Assembly (NCBI GenBank): GCA_030734395.1
Contig: JAUZTG010000048.1
Coordinates: 310,001-374,000, forward strand
Reading direction: 5' to 3'
Length of the DNA: 64,000 bases
From: Sarocladium kiliense
Lineage: Eukaryota; Ascomycota; Sordariomycetes; Hypocreales; Sarocladiaceae
In this document: positions 1-9,881 of the stretch, in pieces
How the letters are laid out: every line of letters starts with the position of its first letter
How positions within the stretch are numbered: position 1 is the stretch's first letter
Notes under the pieces: generated by a model
The model's input: the letters and a program-made list of their open reading frames with translations, nothing else
What the model was told of the DNA's origin: nothing
The model's database searches: none
Translations under genes and position numbers: made by a program

Positions 1-1018
1 GTCTGCGAATCAGTAGCTCTCGTTGACATGATCGCATCTTTTGGGCAGCTCGCTACAACTCACGATTATGTCAAACCGGAGATAACCAGCACTCTGGCTC
101 TGAAAGCGGCCCGACACCCGATTCTCGACCAGGTCAGTATCATCTCGCTCAAGACTCTGGCTCGGTATACTAAACGTGTTGAAGTCAGGTCTGGCTTCAA
201 TGGTTCCGAACGACTACTACACCTCGAACCAACATCGATTTCACGTGGTCACGGGTTGCAATATGAGCGGCAAGAGCACTTACATTCGCGCCATTGCTTT
301 GCTCCAAATTATGGCTCAGATCGGTTCCTTCGTACCTGCACAGTATGCGTCTTTCCCCATTGTGCATACCATCTTTGCAAGAGTGTCTACGGATGACAGT
401 ATTGAGGCAAATATGTCGACATTTTCTGTTGAGATGCGCGAGATGGCGTTCATTCTTCGCAATGTCAATGAAAGCAGTCTCGCGGTGATCGACGAGCTGG
501 GCCGAGGCACCAGCACAAGAGATGGGCTAGCTATAGCCATTGCGATGTCTGAGGCCCTCATCCAAAGCAATGCACGTGTATGGTTCGCGACGCACTTCAT
601 CGAGCTGGCGCGAGTCCTAAACGATCGCCCGGGTGTGCTGAATTTGCATCTCGCTACGACCAGCGCCAGAACGGCACAGGGCCTGCCCCGGACGGTCATG
701 CTGTATAAGGCAACATCAGGCACCATCGATTCTAAAGTTCAGTATGGCATAGATCTTGCTAAAGCACTTGGATTTCCCGAAAGCTTCATTCAGAAGGCTG
801 AAGAGGTGTCGAATGACTTGCGTCAACGACGTGAGGCCAATGTTCAGAACTCGGAGACGAAGAGATTGCTGGCTCGCCGAAAGCTCGTGCTGACTCTCTA
901 CGAAGCGCTCGATCAAGCGCGTGAGTCGGGGAATGAGGCCACCCTCCCGGGCTACCTTGAGCAATTACAGAATGAGTTTGTTCTACGAATGGAAGAGATT
1001 GAAATGCTCGGGAATTGA
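1..1018 (+). CDS. MSH4: MutS homologue 4 (MSH4), C-terminal part
   Basis: This is the 3' end of a meiosis-specific MutS-family ATPase. In known systems MSH4 pairs with MSH5 to stabilise crossover intermediates in the nucleus and takes no part in mismatch repair. Frame 1 is open from the left edge. A phase-0 intron (133-184, 52 bp) joins ...RHPILDQ to SGLASMVPNDYY. About 321 residues are visible. They contain Walker A (GCNMSGKST, visible residues 68-76), Walker B (VIDELGRGTS) and the following ATHF switch, then the helix-turn-helix dimerisation tail. The GCNMSGKS variant and the weak similarity outside the ATPase point to MSH4 rather than MSH2, MSH3 or MSH6. The N-terminal clamp and lever domains lie outside the window. 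The 3' end is intact, with a TGA at 1016-1018. Confidence 0.88.
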
Positions 1019-1906
1019 TGCTTGTAGGGCTGGGGAACAACCGGACCCACAATCTTCATGTGGTCGACAACACCGCCACACTTGACATCTGTCTAACAAG
1101 CTCATGTCAGTCGAAGGAGGAACAGATAAAGGCAAGATCTTCGGGGACCATGTTCTAGATCTTTCGTGAGAACCCTTTACAGAGCCCTCCACAGCTGAGA
1201 TGCTCATCCCCGTCCTGTGATCAGTGCAGGCTTAGTGCTCAGTATCTGTAGCAGGCGAGGCAAAAGCGTATTATCCGCACAGCCACATCTGGGCTGCGCC
1301 ACAATCGCCACACTAGATCGTGTTGCGTCACTGCCAACGTAGCTGTCACATGAATTTCGCAAGGTCAACAGGCTGCCTAACACGTCTCTACTCCACGGCT
1401 CAGATTGATGGCCGTGAATTGATGCGAGACGAAGAGAAGAATGTGTATCATACATGGCGCTCGAATCATTTGAAGGGCAAATACCAGGTTGAGTAACTGC
1501 TAGGATAGCGTCCACAACTTTGCCCTGGATGGGGGACATTATTTGCAGACAGATAGTTAACTGTTAGAGACGGATGGACAAGAGCATCTTGGACAATAGT
1601 ACATGCCAGTTGGGCAGGCGGCGGACAGGGTACACTGGCCTTATTCGCCACATCCACGCAAGTGACACGTCCCAAGGCTGTACCAGGGCTGCCTCCCGCT
1701 AGAGGCGCCTGTGGGTAGCTCGTCTCTGCCTTGGCCCTGGTCATATATAACAAGGTGACGACAACAGCTTGCGTATGGATCAGGCTTCCGCAATTTCTGT
1801 CCTTCTTCCCGCCCCATAACTGCGACACCACTCATTGCTGTGTCTATATCCAGAGGCTTGCCGTTCGTGCTGACACCACCTTGCCTCTACCATACACAGC
1901 ACTGAC
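1019..1906. other. intergenic region, promoter side of the dynamin gene
   Basis: About 890 bp between MSH4 and the dynamin-like gene. The short ORFs on either strand show no recognisable protein. It holds a TATA element near 1744, listed separately. Nothing else is evident. Confidence 0.6.
1744..1750 (+). promoter_or_regulatory. TATA-like element of the dynamin gene
   Basis: TATATAA lies about 157 bp upstream of the first ATG at 1907. The position fits a core promoter with a leader of roughly 100 bases. No experimental start site is known. Confidence 0.4.
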
Positions 1907-4399
1907 ATGAACCTCAGAAACCAGAACATGGCACCGTCCATCAACGCCTCCTTGGATACAAGCAGCCTTGCCGGCGAGCAGAGCGGTCTCCTCGATCTTA
2001 TCGACAAGTTACAATTCGCCCAACTCGACAATGTCAAGCTTCCACAAATTGTCGTTGTTGGCGACCAGTCCGCCGGCAAGAGCTCAGTTCTGGAAGCTTT
2101 GACTGGAACACCATTTCCCCGCGAAGCCGGTGCCTGCACCCGTTTCGCGACAGAGATCAGGCTGAGAAGATCAAAGGAGACACGTCTGCGAGTGTCCATT
2201 ATTCCCGACAAGAACCGCTCTCAAAATGAGCAAGCCAGCCTGCTTCAGTACGGCGGTAACGTCACCGGCGACTATCCCTTCGATAAGATGATGATGGATG
2301 CGACCGAATTGATTGCACCGCGCAATATCCCCGGGCGCTTCGCTGCCCGTGACATCCTCGTTGTTGAGAAATATGGCCCCGATATGCCGCTCCTGACACT
2401 TGTCGATCTGCCTGGCCTGGTCCGGGTTGCCAACCGAGATCAATCGCAGTCTGACATCGACACCATCGAGGCTCTCTCCGAGCGCTACATGAAGAGTTCC
2501 CGGACGATCATCCTGGCCGTCGTTGGTGGCAACAATGACTACGTTCAGGCCCCTGTCCTCCAGAAGTGCAGATACTTCGACCCGAAGGGATCGCGTACCA
2601 TCGGAGTATTGACCAAGCCCGACATGACGGATAGGATCGGTCTGGAGGACAAGTTCATTCAGCTTGTAACGAATCAGGATACAGAGAATCAGTTCAAATT
2701 GGGATGGTTCGTCCTGCTAAATCCCGGACCCAATGACCGGTGGTTCTCGCCCGAAGATCGCGCACGTCGGGAGACCGAATTCTTCACACAAGGCAAATGG
2801 GCGAATCTGCCACCACACCAGTGGGGTGTCGGCCCGCTGCAAAAGAAGCTCTCGTCTCAACTTCAAAAGCATATCGGAAAACATGTCAAGACGCTTCGAC
2901 GCCAGATCCAGGAGGCCCTCGAGCGCTGCGATGCCCAGCTTAAGGAGATGGGCGCAGGAAAGGATACCATCGAAGAGATGCGATTACAGATGGGCGAGCT
3001 ATTTACGGCCTCCAACAATCTCGTTGTTCCTGCAGTGAATGGCAACTACAAGAACCCCTTCGGCGAGAAGTTCTTCGCGCGTCAGTCCAGTCCAAAAGGA
3101 ACACCCTCACAAAAGCTCCGCGCGCGAGCTCGTGAGGAGTCCGAACGCTTTGCCCGCAAGTTCCGCCAACACGGCCGAGCGGTTAATTTCTCCCCGTCTG
3201 CTGGCGGCTCTTCGACGAACCTGCCGCAAGCCGGCACCGTTGGCGATAGGTCGAAGAAGGACTTTGCTGCAAACGAGGTTGAGCCACTTCTGCGTCAGAT
3301 CCGCGGTAACGAACTACCCCTCGACTCGAACCCTCGTGCGCCATATATCTTATTCCAGGACTATTCTCGAAACTGGCCGACTATGGCTCAAGAGTACAAG
3401 CAGAATCTCAGCGTAATCTGCAATGAGTTCCTGGCCGACGTTATCACCTACGTCTGGCCCCTGCGCATGCGCGACCCCCTCCGCTTTCATTTCCTCTCTG
3501 TTAAAATGAAGGAACTCACAGAGAAGGCTGATCAGGAACTTGGCCGTCTCACTGATGATATGGAGCTCGAAATCCAGCCTTTCGACCCGGAATACGAAGA
3601 GCGTTTGCGAAAGTGGCGCGCCGAAGCTACCGAGAATGGCGGCACTTACACCGAGGCAGAGGAGGTTCTCGAGAAGATGCTCATCTACTACGACCTGACT
3701 GCGCGCATCTTTACACGCAACGTGATTACTCAGGTTGTTGAGCGCCACCTCCTGCTTGGCATGCTTCGACTTTTCAATCCTATTGAGATCATGCGCCTGG
3801 ATAATACCGTTATAGAGGCTATCGCATCTGAGAACAAGGAAACTCGCGACCGCCGCATGGCCCTCAAGCAACAAAAGACAGCTATTGAGGAGGCTCGCGA
3901 TATCTGTGCAAGCCTTGCCATGAGAAGCGAGCTCCGCTCCTACGATGACGAGCCGGAAGACGAGGTCCCAACTGACGACGAGGACCACTACTCCACATCG
4001 AGGTACTCTAGGCAATCAGCCCCCTACCCATCTCAGGCTGAGACCTCCCGGAAACCTGTCCGAGAGTCACCACCCCGACCCTCGGTCGATAATACTCGAT
4101 CCCGGACCCCGGTGACTCCTCAACAGGAGTCTTATCCGGCCAAGACCAACGGCACCTCGCGCCGTGAGAATGGGCATGATTGGGAACAGAATGGCTATGC
4201 CGCCACCTCTGGCCCGGTAGACCAGCCCTATCACGCTCCTCCACCGCCACCCCGCCCATCGAAGGTAGGCTTCGAAGAGTCAGAGCGCTATCATGATGCT
4301 CAGCCACGCCCTGATACGACCTACGCGCATACACCTAGGACCAAGGAGAGTGCGCGCCAGAGGCTAGCGAGCGCGATGCGGATGAACAGCCAAAACTAA
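1907..4399 (+). CDS. dynamin-like (Mx/DLP type) large GTPase, 830 aa
   Basis: Intronless gene for a dynamin-superfamily GTPase, a class of proteins that self-assemble on membranes. The G domain shows G1 GDQSAGKSS (residues 52-60), G3 DLPG (167-170) and G4 TKPD (236-239). A stalk/middle region follows, and then a GTPase effector region around residues 590-670 (from about LTARIFTRNV to CASLAMRSE). There is no PH domain and no mitochondrial presequence, so this is neither a classical dynamin nor Mgm1. The last ~160 residues are acidic, then Pro/Ser-rich and probably disordered. This architecture is common in Pezizomycotina, which carry several Mx-like paralogues of unknown role. A second in-frame ATG at codon 8 could be the true start. 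The specific cellular function cannot be read from the sequence. Confidence 0.88.
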   Translation: MNLRNQNMAPSINASLDTSSLAGEQSGLLDLIDKLQFAQLDNVKLPQIVVVGDQSAGKSSVLEALTGTPFPREAGACTRFATEIRLRRSKETRLRVSIIPDKNRSQNEQASLLQYGGNVTGDYPFDKMMMDATELIAPRNIPGRFAARDILVVEKYGPDMPLLTLVDLPGLVRVANRDQSQSDIDTIEALSERYMKSSRTIILAVVGGNNDYVQAPVLQKCRYFDPKGSRTIGVLTKPDMTDRIGLEDKFIQLVTNQDTENQFKLGWFVLLNPGPNDRWFSPEDRARRETEFFTQGKWANLPPHQWGVGPLQKKLSSQLQKHIGKHVKTLRRQIQEALERCDAQLKEMGAGKDTIEEMRLQMGELFTASNNLVVPAVNGNYKNPFGEKFFARQSSPKGTPSQKLRARAREESERFARKFRQHGRAVNFSPSAGGSSTNLPQAGTVGDRSKKDFAANEVEPLLRQIRGNELPLDSNPRAPYILFQDYSRNWPTMAQEYKQNLSVICNEFLADVITYVWPLRMRDPLRFHFLSVKMKELTEKADQELGRLTDDMELEIQPFDPEYEERLRKWRAEATENGGTYTEAEEVLEKMLIYYDLTARIFTRNVITQVVERHLLLGMLRLFNPIEIMRLDNTVIEAIASENKETRDRRMALKQQKTAIEEARDICASLAMRSELRSYDDEPEDEVPTDDEDHYSTSRYSRQSAPYPSQAETSRKPVRESPPRPSVDNTRSRTPVTPQQESYPAKTNGTSRRENGHDWEQNGYAATSGPVDQPYHAPPPPPRPSKVGFEESERYHDAQPRPDTTYAHTPRTKESARQRLASAMRMNSQN

Positions 4400-5015
4400 G
4401 CGTTGATGACCAAAGGAGATGAATTTGATCACTATGATAGACAGCATGGCGTTGGACAATTATTTGCTCGCTTTGAAACGTTTTCAGAATTGATGCTGGG
4501 TTGGAATTGGAAGATTGCATCTATAACGACATGAGTTCCTTATATAAACTAGATAGCCAATACAATACCCTGCAACGCGCTTCTATATCTTGTGTTATCT
4601 CACTTCATATCTTACTCGCTATTTTCCTCGCTATTTTACATTATATCTCACTTCATCTTGTCTCATACCTTACTTCAATTCTACTTTATACTTTACATTA
4701 TATTTCAAGGAGGATCATGCTGTCTTGCTCGAAGAACCCTATACACCGAAGAGGCTGAGCTGGAACAATAGAAGCGAATAATGTGGTACCTATCTTCATC
4801 ATAAAAACTATATTACAAAATTGATCTTCATTCAAGACGCCTTCGCTAAATTGCAAAAGCCTATCTGTTGGCACTTGTTACAGTCCGCTTTGGATGTTGA
4901 TGCAGTCTATAGAGTGTCGCCATGACAAGGCGTCCCAGCCACCATTGTCTCTTTTATACAAGGCACCAGGCCCTTATGGTCACGGTGCCTAATTCCAGTC
5001 GCATCGGCCAGATCC
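4400..5015. other. convergent intergenic region with T-rich repeat patch
   Basis: This holds the 3' regions of the dynamin gene and the CDF transporter gene. The centre is a T-rich, repetitive low-complexity stretch listed separately. No coding signal is seen. Confidence 0.6.
4590..4710. repeat. degenerate T-rich minisatellite-like patch
   Basis: Several words recur within about 120 bp: TATCTCACTTCAT at 4596-4608 and 4644-4656, TCGCTATTTT at 4616-4625 and 4628-4637, and TACATTATAT at 4637-4646 and 4694-4703. Spacing of about 48-57 bp suggests a decayed tandem repeat. The strand asymmetry (pyrimidine-rich on +) is strong. It lies between convergent genes, so it may simply be 3' UTR/terminator sequence. 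Confidence 0.6.
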
Positions 5016-6473
5016 TCAGTGACCTGGCTCAGCATCAGTCGCATGCCCCGTGGGGCCTGACACTGCATAGTCTGTCGTAACAAACGCCCTATCGACTTCG
5101 GCCAACCCCTCAGCGCAGTACTGCAGTGTTTCTGCAATGTCGTGTGATCGGTTGAGCGGTGTATTCTCATCTAAGAGGAGATCGAATTCGGCCCAGACGC
5201 CATCGCCTGCGTGGTATGCAGTAATTGCCTTGAACCCAGTAACGACAGGGGAGAACCGATATGCGAGGTATGTGAGCTTTCGAAGGGTTCGATCACCGGC
5301 AGCTTCACCAGAGAGATGCACCACATTCTCGAACGAGGTATGGCCCCAATCGTATATGATGTAGAGAGACAGAAGGCCGGCACCAGCAGGGTCCAGCCAC
5401 CATACATCGGCCTTGTATCCAATCAAGGGGAAAAGTAATGATAAGGTGTTAAAGTAGACATCAGTCTTACAGTCTTGTACCAGGGCTTGAACTTGCGTGG
5501 TCTTGATAGGCATGCAACACACGCCGATGATGCCTTTGATGACGATGGTCGCAAGAAGTGACGCGATTGCCGCAGTGCTAAGAGCCTCCGCAGTCGCATG
5601 AGGTGGCATTAACCGTCCCAGACTTTCTTGCAAGATCTGCGCGAACGACAAGACCATTATAATGGAGAACACTAAGATACCCAATGGCTCCAACCTTCGC
5701 CTGCCAACAGGAAAGCGACGCTTAAGCGCGTTCAGCCGCCAGAGGACGAGTTGGTTGGTAGTCCATACGATGATTGTGCAGAGAAGATCGAGCGCAGAGT
5801 CGACCAATGAAGCAATCAAAGAGAGGGATCCGGTCGTGAACGCGGCAAATCCTTTACCAGCGAGGAGGAGCACGTTTGCAATGACGTTCACTTGGATCGC
5901 AAGCTTGGCCTTTCTCGCTGCCTTTCGTCGTCTTTCCTGCTCTTCTTCCGGCAACAGTTTGCTGATGTTTCCAGCAACGCGCTGCAGCTCGCCACTCCTC
6001 TCGTGCTCTCCATCGTGGTCCGGGTCAGGGTTCATGCTTTCCAGTACGTCATCAGCAATGGCCATAACGACGGCATCGACCTCGAGCCAGTCGTTCAAGC
6101 GGCGGTTTTGGTCTTCGTAGAAGCGGCGTAATGCCTTGTTCTTGATCTCCTTGAGCTCAACATCGCTCTTGCGGAATCTTTCAAGATCATTACGATCAAT
6201 GCCTTTCAGCAGAGCCTCTTTCAGCTCTTCTCGGCGAGCGTCTTCGGCGGCGACTCTGTCGGCATCATCACGATAGCCCCAGAGGCGGGGACGAGGGCGA
6301 GAATTGGTCGGGTAGGGTGATTTGGGTGGTTTGGCAGCCTCAACATCGCCTGTTTTTCGACGTCCGGCTCGCCAGCGAGTTTCACCGTTGCCGTTCAAGT
6401 GGCCATCGGGAGTTTGGTTCGACGGATAACTGTGTTTGCGATGTTCATCGCCGAGTCCGCGCTTGCCCACCAT
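5016..6473 (-). CDS. cation diffusion facilitator, Mn2+-type (DxxxD), 485 aa
   Basis: Intronless member of the CDF family, secondary transporters that move divalent metals out of the cytosol. After a hydrophilic N-terminus of ~185 residues rich in charged amino acids come about six membrane segments (residues 190-380) and a cytosolic C-terminal dimerisation domain ending ...DYAVSGPTGHATDA. The metal-site motifs are D225xxxD229 in TM2 and D334xxxD338 in TM5. In CDF phylogeny DxxxD at both positions marks the manganese group, whereas the zinc group has HxxxD. Mn2+ transport is therefore inferred from the motif. Organelle location is not evident: there is no clear signal or transit peptide. Its upstream leader carries a phased GCTTGG repeat. 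Confidence 0.85.
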   Translation of the reverse strand: MVGKRGLGDEHRKHSYPSNQTPDGHLNGNGETRWRAGRRKTGDVEAAKPPKSPYPTNSRPRPRLWGYRDDADRVAAEDARREELKEALLKGIDRNDLERFRKSDVELKEIKNKALRRFYEDQNRRLNDWLEVDAVVMAIADDVLESMNPDPDHDGEHERSGELQRVAGNISKLLPEEEQERRRKAARKAKLAIQVNVIANVLLLAGKGFAAFTTGSLSLIASLVDSALDLLCTIIVWTTNQLVLWRLNALKRRFPVGRRRLEPLGILVFSIIMVLSFAQILQESLGRLMPPHATAEALSTAAIASLLATIVIKGIIGVCCMPIKTTQVQALVQDCKTDVYFNTLSLLFPLIGYKADVWWLDPAGAGLLSLYIIYDWGHTSFENVVHLSGEAAGDRTLRKLTYLAYRFSPVVTGFKAITAYHAGDGVWAEFDLLLDENTPLNRSHDIAETLQYCAEGLAEVDRAFVTTDYAVSGPTGHATDAEPGH

Positions 6474-7477
6474 CTCAGTGCGTCTTACTTGGCAGAATGG
6501 CGGTCGGGGTTATGTAAGGCACGGAGTCTGGTATCCCAAGGCTTGGAAATGCTTGGAAAGGCTTGGGTTGCGGCTTGGGAGATGGGGACTTGGTGTAATG
6601 AGATGCTTATAAGTCAACGCGACTGGCTGCAACACTCGGAAAAGACTGAGAAAGTGAGGAAATGAAAATGAAGTCGAAGAACGCAGACCATGACAAGGAG
6701 TTGTCTTGAAGGAAGCAGGCATCGAGATTGTTACCCCAAAACTTGGAGCTCAAGCTGTCATCGGCGCTGGCGGCAGGCAACGCGCAACAAGGCAGGGACA
6801 AGCCAAGTGACGTAGGGCTAATCTGAAGAGTGACTTCATATTCAGCAGTGAGACGCAGTCGAATCGAGGTACCCTTCCGCCTTACCCGCAGACCCACTTC
6901 GTGGCCGCTCGGGCCCGTGCCACTGGATCTGGGGTGTCTCGATCTAGCTACCCTGCAAATGTGCCTGGTGCTTTCAGGATGACCCTTACGAAGACGTTTC
7001 TAAGGTTATAGGGCTGGAACTTCGTTAATTTAGCTATCTTATTGTCGTTCATGAGAAGCTGCTTCTCTCTGAGTTCGTCTATCAGCTGGTAGGGGAAAAC
7101 AGCAGGGCAGGGCATCGTGTCAAGGTAAACACTTCCATGTTCTGCTCCATGTTCTACTAAACATTGGACATAATGTTATGAGCAAAGGTTGCATTATCTT
7201 GCTTGAGAAATTCCAGACCATTCGTGTTCATAAAATTCGAGGGCTTTTATGAACCTTATGATACATGGAGCAATTTACTTTCTTGGCATAGCTACGGACA
7301 AGTTAAAGGAGAAGAAGGCAAAGGCTCATTGTATCAACTTTCAATTCAGCAATACTGTAAGTGAACCCTGCAATGCATCGGTGTTACTTTACGTTCTGTC
7401 CAGCTGCCCAATGCTTCTACAAGCCTAACACTTAGAAAATAGTCACGGATAGTGATTGCCATAGTCCGTCTCGTAAA
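6474..7477. other. intergenic region between CDF and AA8 genes
   Basis: About 1 kb with no supportable gene. The part next to the CDF start holds a phased hexamer repeat (6536-6594). The rest, including an AT-richer stretch around 7140-7300, shows nothing recognisable. Confidence 0.5.
6536..6594. repeat. 10-bp-phased GCTTGG repeats in CDF promoter/leader
   Basis: GCTTGG occurs at 6541, 6551 and 6561 (exact 10-bp period) and at 6573, with an ACTTGG relic at 6589. The first copy forms the perfect palindrome CCAAGGCTTGG (6536-6546). The array is 63-121 bp upstream of the CDF start codon, so it sits in the 5' leader or core promoter. Confidence 0.6.
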
Positions 7478-8452
7478 TTACATTACTACACACGATTAGC
7501 AGCCATTATGTGACTTTATCAAGTCAACGATGTGGTACTTACGGAGTGAAAGGCCAGTGACAATAGCAGCGACGGCAACGCTCCCTGAGAGGAAGCTGAA
7601 CTTGCCGACGCCAGCATCTTCCGCATCATCATCACCGGAATCCGTGTTGTTGGCACCGCCAGAGGCCTCTGCAGGGGCGGAGAACTGTCCCACGAAGGGG
7701 TTGCCAGCGGTGGACTTCTGCGCACTGGAGAGATCGAACGTGAAGCTGCGGATATTGCCAGTGTGTACGCCAAAAGTCTCCTCCACGTCGGTCGAGTCCA
7801 AGGACTCTCCCTCTCGCCATGCGCCAACCATGGGAGTTCCAGAGGAGGTGAATGTCAGGCTCTCGGTCTGCTTCCAGGTGGTGCAGTTGTCACAGCGGAA
7901 GTTGGCGGTCATGAATCCGTTGCTAACTCCAGAGCCAGCAAGAAGGGTCGTTTGCACATTGCTGTTGGCAGGGACGGTGGGCATAGTGTGGCCGCTTGCC
8001 TGGCGATGGCTGAGGGTGACGTTTCCGTTTCCGTCTTGGTAGATGATGAACATGTTGGAATCAACCATGCTGCTGCCTGTGCCCATGCCGACCCATGAGA
8101 AGGTTGTAGGGGCGTAGATCTGGAACCAGATGGGACCGGAGCCAGATGATACTGTGGCTGAGGGCACGACGACAGAGTAGCAGATGTTGTTTCGGCAGCT
8201 CACTGCAGGCTGGTAGTCGGCATCGCCCGTGGAGGCAGAGTCGCTCGTTGCGGGCAAGGCCGTCCCGCCTGTTGAGGAAGCCGTCTCATCTGAGTGAGAG
8301 TGGTCTGCCGGCCCGTCTGGGATGGCTGCACCGCTTGCAACGTCTATCATAGCCATGATGTTAGTGACCTCAACCGATCTACTGAACCGCCGCATGGTAT
8401 CTGTTCACTTACAGGCAAACATAGCCACAGGAAGGAACTTTGTGAGCTGCAT
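7478..8452 (-). CDS. stand-alone CDH-type cytochrome b domain (AA8/DOMON), GPI-type tail
   Basis: Three exons give 282 aa: 8413-8452, 7543-8343 and 7478-7485, with introns 8344-8412 and 7486-7542. Exon 1 encodes a signal peptide (MQLTKFLPVAMFAYVASG). The body matches the heme-b cytochrome domain of cellobiose dehydrogenase: CYSVVVP, the SWVGMGTGSSM stretch supplying the expected Met ligand, GSGVSNGFMTANFRC, and a late RSFTFDLSSAQ. There is no flavin dehydrogenase domain and no cellulose-binding module. The last 3 codons come from a tiny exon, which turns the C-terminus into a hydrophobic tail (SVAVAAIVTGLSLLM) after an Asn/Asp/Gly-rich linker, as in GPI signals. It probably shuttles electrons at the cell surface. 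Heme ligands were assigned by eye. Confidence 0.82.
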
Positions 8453-9881
8453 TGTAAATGGAGAAGAAGAAGATGCAATAGAGGAAAAAAGAATGTGTAA
8501 ATAGCAATAAGCAGAGACGACCTGTCGTCAATAGTAACACAGAAATGAACAGCGCTGCTGTTTGAATGAAGAGAAAACGAATACCCACGAAGACTTGAGA
8601 ATAGAGTGCAAGGAATGGAACGAGATCAACAGAAAAAGGAAGACCTTCAAGAGGCAGCCCACAACCCTTTTGAAATAACTGCGCTCTCATAGGCGCATGA
8701 GGGAGTTGTGGCTTTCCAAACGAGCGCATCGTTTCAAGTCCTGGAACAGGGGTCGCTTCGTGGGCGAGGCTTAGCGGGACCCTGCAGCGAGATTGTCAAA
8801 CCTGGGGTCAAACGTCGCCGAGCCCTGGGCGGGCGGCTCACCAGACTTGCGGTGCTTCGTTTGGCGCGCGAAAGAAGGGCGTGAATGGCTGTCATCGAGT
8901 CCGAACTTCTTTTCATGATTGTCGTGAGTTCTAGCCCATCAGCTGCGCCGATTTTACCTATTGGATCGCGACTTTGCGCCCACACTGCTGTCACGTTGTT
9001 TCCAGGACCCTTGTCTTGGCCTAGCATAGTGGCTTCAGATCCGGTCCTTGGCCCGAATTGTTGAAGTTCCAGCCAAGAGGTCTCCGTATGTTCACCCCTT
9101 ACAATGTTTTAGCCCAGGTTCCGTCCTCATCAGCGAGCCAATCAGAGATGCGAGTTTCATCAGCATAACCAGCGCATTACCAATCGGGAGAAGGGTAGAA
9201 GTCGTATGAGCATAGGATCACATTTGAGACGCAGAATACAAGACGAGTGCTACGTAGTCAAGGGACCGGGTTCAAGGTTCAAGGGGGGAGGGAGGCCGCG
9301 AATCCTGATACTGCGTAGCTAGGTACCCGCCCATACTTGCATAGCTGCGGCGAGACATCTGGAGGCATAAGATGATGCACGAAGGCAAGGAACTGTGTCG
9401 AGGGACCTACTTGTACTTTAAACATTGGCAAGAGTGTTCGCAGTAGCTCTGGAAGCCTATGTTTGGGCTCGGCAAGCCATTTTCCTGCTCGGTCTACGAC
9501 ATACAACCCTCCGTCGCAAATACCAGAGACCTCATCGCGCTCTTTGTTCTCCGACATCTGTTATTCATCCTCTACTCGATGCGTCGCTCTGCCGGTCTCA
9601 AATCGTCACGAAGAGGCATCAGACGACATTGCGCATTGTGGCAAGACAAGCAGTGAGATGGGCCAGATCCTTGGCCGACTGGAGTGTTTTACAACACATA
9701 AACTTTCGTTGATGATGCACAGGTGCAGCGCCTCTGCCGGAGACATGATTCGTATTTTTTGTTCTTCTTGAAACGGAGATGTATTATTCATTATGTATAA
9801 ATAACAATGTACTGTGACGACTATCCTTGCGTCGCTGGATAAGGTAATATATACTAAGAATTTTGTGTTCCTTCAGCATCT
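8453..9881. other. intergenic region upstream of the AA8 gene
   Basis: About 1.4 kb between two genes on the minus strand. The part adjoining 8452 is pyrimidine-rich on the minus strand and is probably the AA8 leader. Small ORFs (for example 9279-9557) have no family features. Nothing else is seen. Confidence 0.5.

Noticed and set aside
3350..4015. 221-codon ORF antisense to the dynamin gene
   Set aside because: Sense frame carries the conserved dynamin stalk and effector region, and the antisense protein has no recognisable family.
9262..9284. GGTTCAAGGTTCAAGG stretch resembling a tRNA B box
   Set aside because: No A box, no clover-leaf pairing and no acceptor stem could be drawn around it.
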